From: Mauremys mutica
Lineage: Eukaryota > Chordata > Testudines > Geoemydidae
Reading direction: 5' to 3'
Assembly (NCBI RefSeq): GCF_020497125.1
Contig: NC_059084.1
Span: 11,187,501 to 11,251,500 of the forward strand
DNA length: 64,000 nt
The translations under genes were made by a program, and so were the position numbers. The notes beneath the pieces were generated by a model. That model ran no database searches and was not told the origin of the DNA. It was given only the letters and a program-made list of their open reading frames with translations. Shown in pieces: positions 47,735-58,989 of this stretch; position 1 is the stretch's first letter, and each line of letters starts with the position of its first letter.

Positions 47735-48990
47735 AGGGCTGGAAGGGACCTCAAGTGGTCATAAAGTCAAGCCCCCTGTACTAATGCAGGACCAAGTAAA
47801 CCTAGACCATTCCTGACAGTTGTTTGTACAATCTGTTCTTCAAAACCTCCAATGATGGGGATTCCACACCTCCTTTGGAAGCCGATTCCATTACGTAACT
47901 ATTCTTACAATTAGAAAGTTGTTCCTAATCTAAATCTCCCATGCTTCAGATTTAAGTCCCTTACTTCATATCCTACCCTCAATGGACATGGAGAACAATT
48001 GATCACCGGCTTCTTTATAGCAGCTCTTAACATAGTTGAAGATTTATTATCAGGTCCACTGTCAGTTTTTTTTTTCAAGACTAAACATGCCCAGTTTTTT
48101 AAACTTTCCTCATAGGTCACATATCATCTCTGGCACCCTGCATCTGACTCCACTCCCATGGCTTCCAGTTCTGAGCAATATTGCTCTTCATATCAGATGA
48201 GAGGTTGCCACTGGCAAGTTACTGGAGAAAGTACATGCCAACTCAAGCCTGCCGCTACACAGTGACCTTTTTAAACCACCAGCTGCACTTTTGCTATCAC
48301 GTTGCTCATTATGGACTCATCTGCCATGCCAGGATGTTAGGATGGAAACACTCTGGTGAGAGGAATGGATATCTGTTATAATCCCCAACCAGTCCCTTGT
48401 CGTTGACCCCACAATTTGCCTTCCTGGTTTGACCTGCTCCATCACCAGTGGTCCCTGTTGAACAGGTTTCAGACTGGGCAATGTCTCTGTGCAGCCAACC
48501 AGTATCGACAGGGTCTTCGTGACAGCCCTTTGTGCAGCTGCGGCGCAACACAGATGATGACACACATTGTCGATGAATGCCTGCTGACTAGGTTCAGTGG
48601 TGGCCTAGAAGAACTGAAGATGCCATTGCTTGGCTAGATGACTATGAACATGCTAAATAAATAGGTTGGAGTTATTAAACCTTTTATTGCTTATTTTGCC
48701 TCCAACTCTTTCCAATTTATCCACATCTTTCCTAAAGTGTGGTACCCAAAACCGGACACATTAGTCCAGCCGAGGCCTCAACAGTGCCGCGTAGAGCAGG
48801 ACAATTGCCTCCTGTGTCTTACATATGACACTTTTGTTAATACACCCCAGAATTATATTAGCCTTTTTTGCAACTGAATCGCATTGTTGGTTCATATTCA
48901 GTGTGAGCCACTATCACCTCTAGATCCTTTTCTCCAGTACTATTGCCTACCCAGTTATTCCTCATTTTGTAATGGTCCTTTAATGGACAT
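47735..48990 (-). mobile_element. Old CR1 LINE, antisense, split by another LINE insertion
   Basis: 47735-48121 is the reverse complement of a CR1 3' UTR and ORF2 end. CR1 resumes at about 48672 with CCAACTCTTTCCAATTTATCC and continues to about 48985. The two pieces abut in the CR1 consensus order, so the roughly 550 bp between them is an insertion. Many small indels mark it as an old copy. Confidence 0.8.
48122..48670 (+). mobile_element. LINE 3' fragment with CxCG-H-C motif, nested in CR1
   Basis: In sense, the frame at 48416-48637 reads RFQTGQCLCAANQYRQGL, then LCSCGATQMMTHIVDECLL and FSGGLEELKMPLLG. The C-x-C-x7-H-x4-C pattern plus the RF-TGQ block is typical of the C-terminal zinc-binding region of non-LTR retrotransposon polymerase proteins outside CR1. 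I cannot assign the clade. Sequence upstream of 48416 is probably the same element but is out of frame. It ends near AATAAATAG at 48657. Confidence 0.65.
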
Positions 48991-50770
48991 TCAGCTAGGT
49001 GGGGGTGGCATGTATTGAAGTGTTTACACAGTAAGACAGGACTGAACCCCGCAACAGCTTGTTTTCACTGGGATCGTTAAACCACTGTAGCTGCACAGGG
49101 CAAATCATAATGTTGATCCACACTGCACCAGTGTAAAGTGTGACTTGCACTGGTGCATGGCTCACATACAGGCTGCTGATGTCAGGAATAAAGAAGCCAT
49201 GCTATAATAGCCAGACTGGTATGACATAAGTTTTTCCACCTTAAACAGTACAGCAGCTCATTTGTCCCTAAATGTAAACCCAAACAAGTGAGACTGACCC
49301 CCTGATCCTCACATTTGCTAACACCACAACGATTACTAAAAAATCCTTTGTACCAACAGCAAGAGGAAACTGGGTACCTGCTGCAGAAGCCAGTGATTTC
49401 TCAACACTGATGAGAAAGGGACCAGTTTACACATAATTATTTGAGACCCACTGAAAGAACTCAGTACCAATGCCCAGTAAACTCAATAGGAATAGGAATC
49501 TTTCCATTGATTTTAATGTCAGGTGGATCAGACCTTCAAATGTATCAGATGAGGCAGAGAAACCTCGTTCTGGTTTGCATTCAAGCCTAATTTATGTGCA
49601 GTAGCAAAGTGCTTTTAATTTTAAACCTGTGCATGTTATATTGCACTCAGCTATGCAGCTGTGAGACTAATGTGCCTGTTTGGTAAGTGGGACACAGGGT
49701 GCACTCTATAAGCTCTCTAAACGTCATGTGACAAGCATTCTCAAAGAGTGAGTAGTTCTGTAACCTGACGGCTGTTCAGTGGGTTACTCACTGACCTATA
49801 GGAAAGACTAATGGGCTTGTATGATTTTTTGGTTTTCTTTCTTTTTTCAAACCCACAATGTTTCTGAAAAATTAGTGTGAGGGTTTTTTGTTTGGTTTTG
49901 GTTGAAACATGAGGCATTGTGTTTGCTTATGTAAAATGTACATGTTTTGTACATTGCTGGATGGCTTTGGAGGTGTTTGAGTGCTATACAATTACTTGTA
50001 TTTTGCCAACTTTGTTGCTTTTGTCAGTTTTCTCAACAAACTATTTCTGAGTCTCTGACCAGCTCTAGATGATGTAAATGATTTTAATATAATTACAGTA
50101 CTCCAATTCAAATGCTTGAGAAGCCATTGTAATGTTATATACAGTTAAATGATCACCAGCATACATATGGATACCTTTTTGATCATTCATCTAAGTGGTT
50201 CTGATACTAAAATAACTGATTTTGAAAGCAACCTGCTTGCATTTAGATAAATAGAATCTGTGTGAACTATTTATACTGATCAGGCAGCTCAACAGGGATC
50301 CACTAAATAACACAGATGTGTTCATTACACAAACTACCTATAAAGCATACACAATGCAATATACAATGTATTTAGTAATTTATGTGTAATTTAGTTACAC
50401 ATCTGACTCACCAGAACAGTCATAGATAAATTGTAATGCAGACAACTAGAAGGATGCTACTTAAATAATCTTCCTAAGATTCTACTACAGGAAAACTTAT
50501 TGCAGAATATAAGGTGTTTAAATTAGAGCTGCTTTCATGGAAAAACATTCCAAAATGTGCACTAACAGTATGTATACTGTAGACTTAAATAAAACAGTAT
50601 CAACTGACATGCTACATTTCTCACATACACCTCTCACCTAATATATTGCTGACATTATGCACAAACATTTATGCTCTAATATCAATTTATGCAAATCTGA
50701 CATTTGTTCTACTGAATATTAACTTAGATTAAGAAAAAATGGCTCAATATGCCTATTCATTATTTCTTAA
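48990..50770. other. Intergenic and possible C20orf85 3' flank
   Basis: No gene was seen. A decayed copy of the AT-rich MITE family runs from about 49820 to 50075, ending CTCTGACCAGCTCTAG. I could not identify a clear AATAAA signal for C20orf85 within the first 250 bp downstream of its stop. Confidence 0.35.
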
Positions 50771-50772
50771 TG

Positions 50773-50928
50773 TCAATCAGAGGGTTCATCAGGCCACTTC
50801 AGATCCTTGTGAAAGGCACCTTTGCAGCTTCTGATCTGATAATAACGTTCAAGTTTCAGTCCTGGCACAGATGATCTCCAGCCAATAAATCCTTGAGTTG
50901 TTTTAGGGATTGGAGGAGATGGGTAGAC
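50773..50928 (-). CDS. CIMIP1: C20orf85/CIMIP1 exon 4 (terminal)
   Basis: The 156-bp exon follows CTTATTTCAG. It encodes VYPSPPIPKTTQGFIGWRSS, then VPGLKLERYYQIRSCKGAFH, and ends in a TGA at 50775-50773. Confidence 0.92.
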   Translation of the reverse strand, partial: VYPSPPIPKTTQGFIGWRSSVPGLKLERYYQIRSCKGAFHKDLKWPDEPSD

Positions 50929-53900
50929 CTGAAATAAGAGTAAATAAATAGAATTAAGTATAATTCTTGTTCATTTCTATTGTACTGCCATGCAATATGC
51001 TCTTTTGTATTCTAGTATTGATGGAATGGACAATTTCTTTTCAAACAGCTTTTTTTAAAAATGAAAACTGATGAATGCTAATACTACTTCAAAGTTTAAA
51101 TGAATTATCTCTTTAAAGTAGTGCCAATTATATGCTGTGCTATCCTGCATAGTACTGAATAACCTTCAACTTCTATTGAAGTCAATGGAAGGTGATGGAG
51201 CTAAGGACCTCTAAGTGTTGACTAGTACCCTACCGGATTGAGCCCATAATACAGAGGTCATCATTAAAAAACATCTAGAATACTTTGGGGGCCCATTCTA
51301 CAGCAAGCTATATTGGAAATATTTTTAATAGCAATGGAAAATATTAAGAGGTTCTGGTAAAGCAATTGTTTTTTTGATTTTTTTTTTTTGACCAACAGGC
51401 TTAAAAATTATTGCAATGCTTAAATCAGTGTGTATGGAAGAAAATAAGTTAGTTCCAAAGGTAATAAACAAGAGGTAATCAGAAGTTAAAAAGAAAACAT
51501 TCCATTTGCCATCCAATCCTCAATTTTTATCAACATACATCTGATTTTTCAAGTTTTCTCTACTATTGAAAGTCAATTTAAGCAAAAAGAAGAGTATGAA
51601 AATTAGCTTTAACTTAATTTGGCAGGAAAGACTTAAGTGTTTAATATATTTTAGATTATAGCATCTCATCATTACCTTTGTTTAATAAATTACTAGAGTC
51701 TTTGTTTGGTTTTCACTGTTAGAAGCAAAATTTAAGCCAATGCTTTAATTGTTTCCCAACTATCAAATATTAAAATAATCTCTGGGTAGGTAACATTTCT
51801 AAACCAGGGAAGCAGACATTTTGGTACCAAATTGGATGTAACATAGCAAAGAAATAATAGTTCTAAGGCCAAATGCTGAAGCTATTACTGACCAAGCTGG
51901 CTCTTGCATCAAGAACTACTTATCCTTTAAAGTCTGTTTCTAGCATAAAAGATGGTTATGCATCGAGTTAATCAGTAAGAAGGAAACAAAACAAAAGCCA
52001 GCATTCTCCGATCACTGACTGCGCTGCTTACTTTGGCTGAATCATCCCACTAAAGCACATTAGAAGTGCTCTCTGTTGTACCACTTTAACATCTGGGGAC
52101 TTACTCAGTAGAGAAATACACAGTGAGAGAACAATGTTTCAGTTTATTCTTTTGCCAGAGTTGTTTTGCTTTGTTCCTTGGCCAAGACTGAAAAATGTTT
52201 TTGATATTTAGGTGGAGCACTTCCTTTGAAGAGATGATTTTCTATTGCCATAAACGCCACCCACTGAGCAGGATAATGGAGAAAACTATGTTCCACCTCT
52301 ATTCTGCAGGAAAGAGAAGGGGACGAGAAGGCAAGGGGATTACATGTCTAATCCACCAAAGGAACGGACTTGTTATTACTGTGCATTGCCATGAAAGAGA
52401 GCAAATGTGATCATTTCAAATCACAGATTTAAAAAACATTAATATGGATCTTCATGTAAAAGGATGAAGTGCAGCATCCATCCCAAACTAATTCTTGCTC
52501 CCCTTGGCTAATTCATACGGCAAAGGTCATATCTGAAGCCCTGGCCTCTGTTTCTGTGCACACACCATTGGCTGCACATGCTAATCTTGCAGCCGATTGT
52601 CCGACTGCTGAATTTGTAATACACACTTGCATGCACAAGACAGGCGTAGGTGCAATTAATTGTGCCCACAAATTAAGGATAGGTCTATACTGCAGCTAAG
52701 AAGTGTAATTCACAGCTCAGGTAGCTGCGTGTGCACTAGCTCTGCTCAAACTAGCACGCTAAAAGAAGCAATATGGTCGCTGCGGCATGGCTGGCAGCTC
52801 AGGCTAGCGGCATGGGTATAACCCCATCCAGGATCCTAGGTATGTACTCGGACAGCTCGCCCGACCCGCCAATTATGCTGTTATGGCCACAGTTATTTTT
52901 TGCGCACTAGCTCAAGCAGAGCCTGTGAGAGTGCGTCTAACCGAGCTTCCCACCTGCCAGCTGCTGTGGAGACAAACCCTAAAAGTGCGGACTTGAATAT
53001 TTGGACTTACAACACTATTTAAGAATGTGAAGCTCTAACCGCAGAAAGGCACTTTTTCAATTCTAACATTCTGCATTAACTTTTTCTTTAATTTTCAGTT
53101 ATTTTGATTTTGATAACAGCTTTGTGGCTTCTTATTTTTGTAAATTCTTTAAAAAGATTTTTTTTTTCACCAGGAGATGGGGTTTCCAATGTTACTTTCT
53201 TCTATAATATGGTACATATCTTAATAGAGATGTTGTCTCATGGACTAACCTCCCCTCCCATTAGCAATCACATGACCCCCAGCTCACTTCCTGTTTCTGA
53301 CTGTGTATCCTGCTCAATGGCAATTAGCAGTTACTTAATGGCTTACATGGAAGAGAAATATTAAGAAACTGACTGTATTGTTGGCTTCTTTAATATGAGC
53401 CAGCAGCAGGAAACAAGAACAGCCAACACCATGTCACAAGTCAGCTCTCAGCAGACCACCAGTGATCAATGGATCTGCTGCTATAAGGAAAAGGTTACAA
53501 TAACCAGGCCAAAGGAGGAAGAAGAATTCACTTGCTAGTTACAGCCACTGATGCAGTGTTACAGTGTTAGTAGTACTGATAGAGACAGGTATTCATAGCT
53601 CTTTATAGATATATGAAACAGGAGCGCACTCCCAAGGAAATGATGATATAAGGCCCTGACTTAAAGAAATCTGTCCATACGATCTTTTAATCCAGCACAG
53701 TTCTGGTCAGTTCAGTGGGGTGAAGTAAGGGTCTGTGGGCAGAGCCGGCTCCAGGCACCAGCTTATCAAGCAGGTGCTTGGGGCGGCAACTCCGGAGCAG
53801 GGCAGCACTTTCAGGTATTTGGCGGCAATTCGGCGGAGGGTCCCTCACTCCCGCTCGGAGCAAAGGACCTCCCGCTGAATTGCTGCAGATCGCAATCACG

Positions 53901-56900
53901 GCTTTTTTTTTTTCTTTTTTAGGCTGCTTGGGGCGGCAAAACTCCTGGAGCCGGCTCTGTCCATGGGGGTGGATGTCTTTTTGTAGGATTGGGGCTTATG
54001 GGGCTTTCAGTCCTTATTCACACAAGTAGTCCCTTTGAAGCCCCATGGGTCTCTGTAAATCCTACTATCTATTAACCTAGCAGCTCCCAAATGTCTTCTG
54101 TTGGTGCCCCCTTGAAAAGAATGGGTCAGAGTCTTCTCACATCACAGGTTGGCACCGTTGCCACCAATTTTATTCTGCCCATTTTCTCTTCTGTTCTCTT
54201 CTGCCTTTTAATCTTTCCCTTCTCATGTGCTTTTATTTTTGCTTTGTTTTGTGGCTATGTGCTGCTCTTTTGGCTACTGAGCAGAAGATTGCATGGGTGG
54301 GGACATCCACTTGAAGTACAAACACTGTACAATTGTGAATTAAACAATGTGCCAGGTTCCACTGTCAGAAACAGGTGTATGTACAACTCCCACTGGCATT
54401 CATGAATATGAGTATCAACGACATGCTATAAAACCAAATTGCTGAATCATCAGTTAGAATATAGTCCAGTAGGAGTAGCAAGAAAATCTAATTTGTGCCA
54501 CTAAGAGGATTTAAAATAAATGAAATCCAGAAAAAATGATTTGTTTAAATAAAGACAGAGCAAGGATTCGTTTTTACAAGTTGAAGTTGAAAAATGGCTC
54601 TGAAAAATGGGTTCTGATAAATCTTGAAATCATTGAGAGATGGAGGGGAAAGGGGATTCCATAGAGCTCCTTATAAATGCTACTCCCCCCCCCCATCCTC
54701 GCCACATTAGATGACTGATCTGATACTATATAAACCTTATGTTACACAGAAGGTTAAAGAGGAGGTGCTTTACCATAATAGTTGATTGTTGTACAGTGAA
54801 ACCCATAGTAACAACCATATCTAAAGAGAAATTTCCTGGCTTAAGAGAACCCTTTAAAGTATCCCTGAGGTTTCCAATACAATTTAGTCTGACCTTTAGT
54901 GGAAGATCCACCTCTACTAAGTGACTGACTTTTAGCACTTGGGTGGCTGCTTAAGACAGATTTAACCTATATTGCCATTTTTAACTCTATTGTCTAACCT
55001 TAATATATTTTTCCACTGGTGTTACAGGTCGGATTTGTAAATGTTCTGGAAGCTCTATCTTAGGCTTAGTGGGACCTTTCCTTTCGTCTTTTATCAACTA
55101 AAATAGAATATCAACATTAATAAAAAAATTAACACTTCAGGCTAAGAAATGTGTTGTCATAGCATTTTAATAGCTGATATCTATACCATTCGCATCACTA
55201 TGGTATCTGTGCACTGTGTCCCTGGCATCCAATACAGGACTATTTATCATACAGCTTTGGAAGCTGTTCTAATGCACTTTTCAGGTTCAGGAAGGGCTTT
55301 CATTCTGAATTTAAGACAGGCTGAATCTTGCTGAGCACCCTCAACTCTCACTGACTTCACTGAATCGAAGACACCTGCAAATTTGTTTTGTGTGACAACA
55401 AACTAAAAATTCATAATAAAAGTATCAAATACATTTGTAATATACAATGAATAGTAGTATATAGCATTAAATATATTGATTAAAGCTTATATCGTGCTTT
55501 TCATCTCCAAGTGCTGTGCAAAGATGGACACATGTAATTTACCCTGTTTGTAAAGACAGGATACTGAAGCCCAGAGAGCTAGATTTTCAAAGGTACATAG
55601 GCACCTAAAGATGTAGATGGACAACAGGACTTAGGCACCTATCCTTCTTAAGCACTTTTGAAAATCCCATTAGGCACCTATTTGCATCTCCAAGGGTCTA
55701 AGTACCTTTGAAAATCTGGCCCAGAGAGATTAAGAGTCTTGTCCAAAGTCACACAAATCAGTGGCAGAGCTGGGAACAGAATCCACATGCCCTGCCATCC
55801 AATCCATGCTCTAACTATTGGATCATAATATATAAACTTGCAATGCTGCAGCCCCTTTCTATTATTGCTGTTCGTGTTCACATTTGTTACAATTTGTTTT
55901 AGGTGCACTTAATCATTCTTTCAAGACATTCAATACAGGAAATATTATGCAGAAACTAGTCTCACAGAGAAGATTGTATCAGATAGTCAATTAAGTGACT
56001 CATTTTACTGAATTTAATCTGCATCCTGTAATGTTTAAATATACAGGCTATGAACCTGTTCCCATTTAAACCAGTGGGAGGTTTGCAATTAAATTCAGTG
56101 GCAACATTAACCCTATTTCAGTAGAGATTATTATAGCACATGATAAAATTCCTAACTGAAAGTTAAATTAGCTAAATACTTGCCCTCCTTCCATTTTAAA
56201 AGTATCTCATAGACAAACAAAGGGGAAATATTCTCCTGTCAGTGCATCTAGTTCTGGTCAGCACCACTGAGAGTGATGTGCATCAAGAGGAATATTAGAA
56301 TATGTGCAACATACAAAGTACAACTTGTCATATTTTATTCTGAAAGAAACTGGAACTATCACCTTAAAAGAACCCCATTTGTTAGTACTCCTACAAATTG
56401 GCCTCCAAGTTATCAGTGCTTATCTACACTTATATGTTTCATTCATGTTCAGGGCTGCCCAGAGGATTCAGGGGGCCTGGGGCAAAGCAATTTTGGGGGC
56501 CCCTTCCATAGAAAAAAGTTGCAATACTATAGATTACTATATTATTGTGGGGGCCCCTCTGGGGCCTGGGGCAAATTGCCCCACTTGCCCCCGCCCTGGG
56601 CGGCCCTGTTCATGTTGTCTGCAAAAGAAGACCAAGATTCTTTGAAGAAATACATTTTGCTTGTATGGCAGGGTGCTGCTAGAGAGGCCTTAATCAGGTG
56701 GGCCATTCCAGCCCCAATTAGATCCAGCACCCAGTCTGTTGCTAGCCAGGTCTCTGGTAGGCTAAGCTGTTGTAAAAAGCCTGTATATAGTTTGGAACTG
56801 GTGGTGGGGACTTGATCACAAATAAAGAGCATGGGTGTTGCACCAGCCTGAAGTGTCCCTGAGTCTCTGAGAAGAGCGGGAGAAGGGCTGAATCGGAGGG

Positions 56901-58871
56901 GCACAGTGTGCACCCTGTTACAGCTTGGCTTTCAATAATAATGATTCTAAACTGGGACATCTTAACTGAAAGTTGTACCTAGCTTTTCTGGGTATACCAT
57001 TCAAGTAAATTTCATACACAGGCTACAACAAATTTAGTTTTACCTCCTCAAAAGGTGTTGTTAAAAATCCCCATTTGACGGACCATTTCTTTGCAGCTTC
57101 AAGCTCAGCTTCAACGTGGTATTTCCTGAAGCAGACAGAAATTATGATTGAAAAGACTTTCCCAGCTATCATTAAAAAAAAAAATCTAAAGCCACAAAAC
57201 ACAATTTAGGATGATGAGAAATTTAAATTATGAAGGTGTAGTCAGTCCCCCAACTTAAACCACTGTCTGTATTAAAAATTTAAGGCTCAAGAAGTCTCAG
57301 CCAAGGATCTTCTTATTAGGGAAAAGTAAAACTGAATATGTTCCCTGCTAAATTAGATTCATGTTTAGAATTCATGCTCAGATGAAATCTCAGAAACATA
57401 ATCATTTGGGAATTCTGACTCAATAATAGTGGCAGATTTTGTTACAGTAGTGGCCAGTAATCCATGAAAAAATGACTGTATGAACCTGTCAATGAGAACA
57501 GACCTGATTTCATATTTCGTATGTCTGGATTAACCAAATATACCTGTTAAGAGTGAACTACATATAAACTAATTTAATAAACACTCACCAGAATAACTGA
57601 CTATTGCTTAGACTTTAAGCAAAAACTCTTTTCGATTAAGAATTATTGGAGAATTTACAAATGTGTTGATTTATTCTATTCACTGAGTGATTGTTGAGGA
57701 CCTTTAAAAAGTATCAAACAACTTGAAGAAACAAAAAAGTCTTAATTATAAAGGCACTTGTTATTGTATAACTCTGCTCAGAATTGCATTTACTACACTT
57801 CTTGTTGATCATTCATCTATTTTTTTCTTACCCTAAGAAAAAGGACTTTGTTTGCTATTTTTCCCAATTACTATTGGTACCTGCCACTCCACATCATGCA
57901 CATATACATGAGAAAAATGGGTGTAACAAGAATCATGCCAATGACTATGGAGTGCTGAGTGTATTGATGAATGAAACACATATGTAGCCCACCTCACATT
58001 CATGTCTCATCAGCTTAGCTTTTCTGTTCAGGAGTGTACTTGCCAGGGTTTTTAAAAATTAAAGCAGGTATTTAATTTCACAGAGACATTAAAGCTTTTC
58101 AAGAGTTTTACATGGTATAACACTTATCAGGCAAAAGCTGTCATATATATTCAGAGATGAGGGAAAATAGAGAGAGAAGGATGGGAATATTAACAAAGGC
58201 AGTGCTATATATAATGCTATTTAGAAAAATAAGTATTTATCAGGAAACCAAATTGGAAATGAGGATTGGGATAGGGAAGGTCATTAGGATAAGGTTCTAG
58301 GAATGGGCATGAGAGGGGGAAAGGTGTGCAATGGGTTTGAGGCAGCAGGAGGGGAGGAGTGGGTACCAGAATGGTGTCTGCAGGATTGGGGCCAGGAGCC
58401 ATATGGGATGGGGTGAGCCATGTGGTAGGGTGTGTGCGCGCTGGGGGTGGGGTTCTTCTGGGGGAGGGGGTTGTGTCGAGAATTGAGGCTGGTATAGAGG
58501 CCACAGGGTGAGAGGAGAAGTTTAGGGGTTGGGGTTTGGGAGTTGGATAGAGGGGGTTGGAGACCGCAGTGGAGGGGGGAGCTTGGGATAGAGACCTGGG
58601 GGCGGGGTCAAAGCAAAGGGTTGGGGGAGGAGATTTGGGTGGTGACCTGGGGCGGGGGGAGTTGGAGCGAGGGAGTAGGGGGAGGATTTTTGGGTAGCAA
58701 CCCAAGCGGGGGGGGGGGGGGGATGAGCCAGAGTGAGAGGGACGGGGGGGAGGAGATTCAGTAGTGACGGAGGGGGCGAGTCAGAGCGAGAGGAGTGGGG
58801 GGACCTTACCAGATCTTATCCTGAGCCACAAAGTTGAATTGCTGGGTGGGGTTGGTGCTTTTCTGTGCCAT
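50773..58871 (-). CDS. CIMIP1: C20orf85/CIMIP1, ciliary microtubule inner protein 1 (four exons, complete)
   Basis: Minus-strand exons 58871-58810, 57125-57044, 55097-54999 and 50928-50773 join in frame to 132 residues plus TGA. The product starts MAQKSTNPTQQFNFVAQDKI. It carries WGFLTTPFEEL, KPKIELPEHLQIRPVTPVEK and FPSPP-like VYPSPPIPKTTQGFIGWRSS, then ends in an RSCKGAF block. These motifs identify C20orf85 (also LLC1), a small protein located inside ciliary doublet microtubules of airway and other motile cilia. Length is close to the 137 residues of the human protein. The start ATG lies in a GCCATGG context and exon 1 ends at TG/GTAAGG. An RFX-type X-box lies about 119 bp upstream. Synteny with ANKRD60 supports the call. 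Confidence 0.93.
52679..52983. mobile_element. Harbinger-like decayed MITE
   Basis: AGGATAGGTCTATACTGCAG at the left mirrors CTGCTGTGGAGACAAACCCT at the right, echoing the ends of the 11790 and 23047 elements. Flanking TTA and TAA triplets are compatible with a 3-bp duplication but not identical. The interior repeats CTAGCTC / AGCTCAG motifs. Confidence 0.5.
53740..53959. mobile_element. hAT-type MITE, 220 bp
   Basis: Strong terminal inverted repeats: CAGAGCCGGCTCCAGG at the left and CCTGGAGCCGGCTCTG-type right end. Flanking octamers TCTGTGGG and TCCATGGG match at six of eight positions. The interior holds GGGGCGGCAA motifs and a run of T. It lies in C20orf85 intron 3. Confidence 0.8.
54999..55097 (-). 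CDS. CIMIP1: C20orf85/CIMIP1 exon 3
   Basis: The 99-bp exon is phase 0 at both ends, between CTATTTTAG and GTTAGA. It encodes LIKDERKGPTKPKIELPEHL and QIRPVTPVEKYIK. Confidence 0.92.
55490..55815 (-). repeat. MIR-type SINE containing a nested MITE
   Basis: TCCAAGTGCTGTGCAAAGAT, then AAAGACAGGATACTGAAGCC is the MIR reverse complement to 55578. CCCAGAGAGATTAAGAGTCT and CAAAGTCACACAAATCAGTG resume it from 55720. The break carries the element at 55579-55719. It lies in C20orf85 intron 2. Confidence 0.75.
55579..55719. mobile_element. 141-bp MITE nested in MIR, TSD CCCAGAGAG
   Basis: Terminal inverted repeats of 18 bp with one mismatch: CTAGATTTTCAAAGGTAC at the left, GTACCTTTGAAAATCTGG at the right. 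The host sequence CCCAGAGAG is duplicated at 55570-55578 and 55720-55728. The interior has TTAGGCACCTA motifs shared with degenerate copies near 21.7 kb. Confidence 0.85.
56450..56608. mobile_element. hAT-type MITE, perfect 8-bp TSD
   Basis: The 159-bp element starts CAGGGCTGCCCAGAGG and ends CTGGGCGGCCCTG. It is flanked by TTCATGTT at 56442-56449 and 56609-56616. The interior is rich in GGGGGCCCC. It lies in C20orf85 intron 2. Confidence 0.85.
56664..56922 (+). mobile_element. Solo LTR, 259 bp, TSD GCTTG
   Basis: The left end TATGGCAGGGTG mirrors the right end CACCCTGTTACA, and the element is flanked by the perfect 5-bp repeat GCTTG at 56659-56663 and 56923-56927. A TATA-like TGTATATAG and an AATAAA lie in that order on the plus strand, fixing orientation. 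The expected TG start reads TA, consistent with decay. It lies in C20orf85 intron 2. Confidence 0.7.
57044..57125 (-). CDS. CIMIP1: C20orf85/CIMIP1 exon 2
   Basis: The 82-bp exon follows TCTGCTTCAG and ends GAGGAG/GTAAAA. It encodes KYHVEAELEAAKKWSVKWGF and LTTPFEE. Confidence 0.92.
58260..58809. repeat. G-rich tract in C20orf85 intron 1, next to exon 1
   Basis: The + strand is dominated by runs of three or more G, including 14 consecutive G at about 58709-58722. It abuts the exon 1 splice donor. On the transcribed RNA (minus strand) it is C-rich, while the template-complementary strand could form G-quadruplexes. Confidence 0.7.
58810..58871 (-). CDS. CIMIP1: C20orf85/CIMIP1 exon 1
   Basis: The 62-bp coding part runs from the ATG at 58871 to the donor at 58810. 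It encodes 20 residues plus two bases of a Trp codon completed by exon 2. Confidence 0.92.
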
Positions 58872-58873
58872 GG

Positions 58874-58893
58874 CTCGCCCCCGCCCCCACTAG
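58874..58893 (-). promoter_or_regulatory. GC-box-like promoter sequence
   Basis: CGCCCCCGCCCCCAC immediately upstream of the C20orf85 ATG reads GTGGGGGCGGGGGCG on the coding strand, a typical SP/KLF site. No TATA box is evident, in keeping with a GC-rich promoter. Confidence 0.5.
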
Positions 58894-58989
58894 CGCCCCC
58901 CAGCAGCTGGGCTGAGCCCTCCGGCGGCTCCAGTACAGCCTGATGCCTGGGACTGAGCCAGCCTGGCCCTGCCCTTTGCCACCTCAGGC

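Larger units (their letters stand above)
50930..54998. other. C20orf85 intron 3, mostly AT-rich
   Basis: The intron is about 4.07 kb with no additional exon recognised. 52680-52985 holds a Harbinger-like decayed element and 53740-53959 a hAT-type MITE; the rest shows no clear repeat. Confidence 0.5.

Noticed and set aside
58217..58705. 162-codon minus-strand frame rich in Pro and Ser
   Set aside because: It is the complement of a G-rich tract in C20orf85 intron 1 and lacks any recognisable motif.
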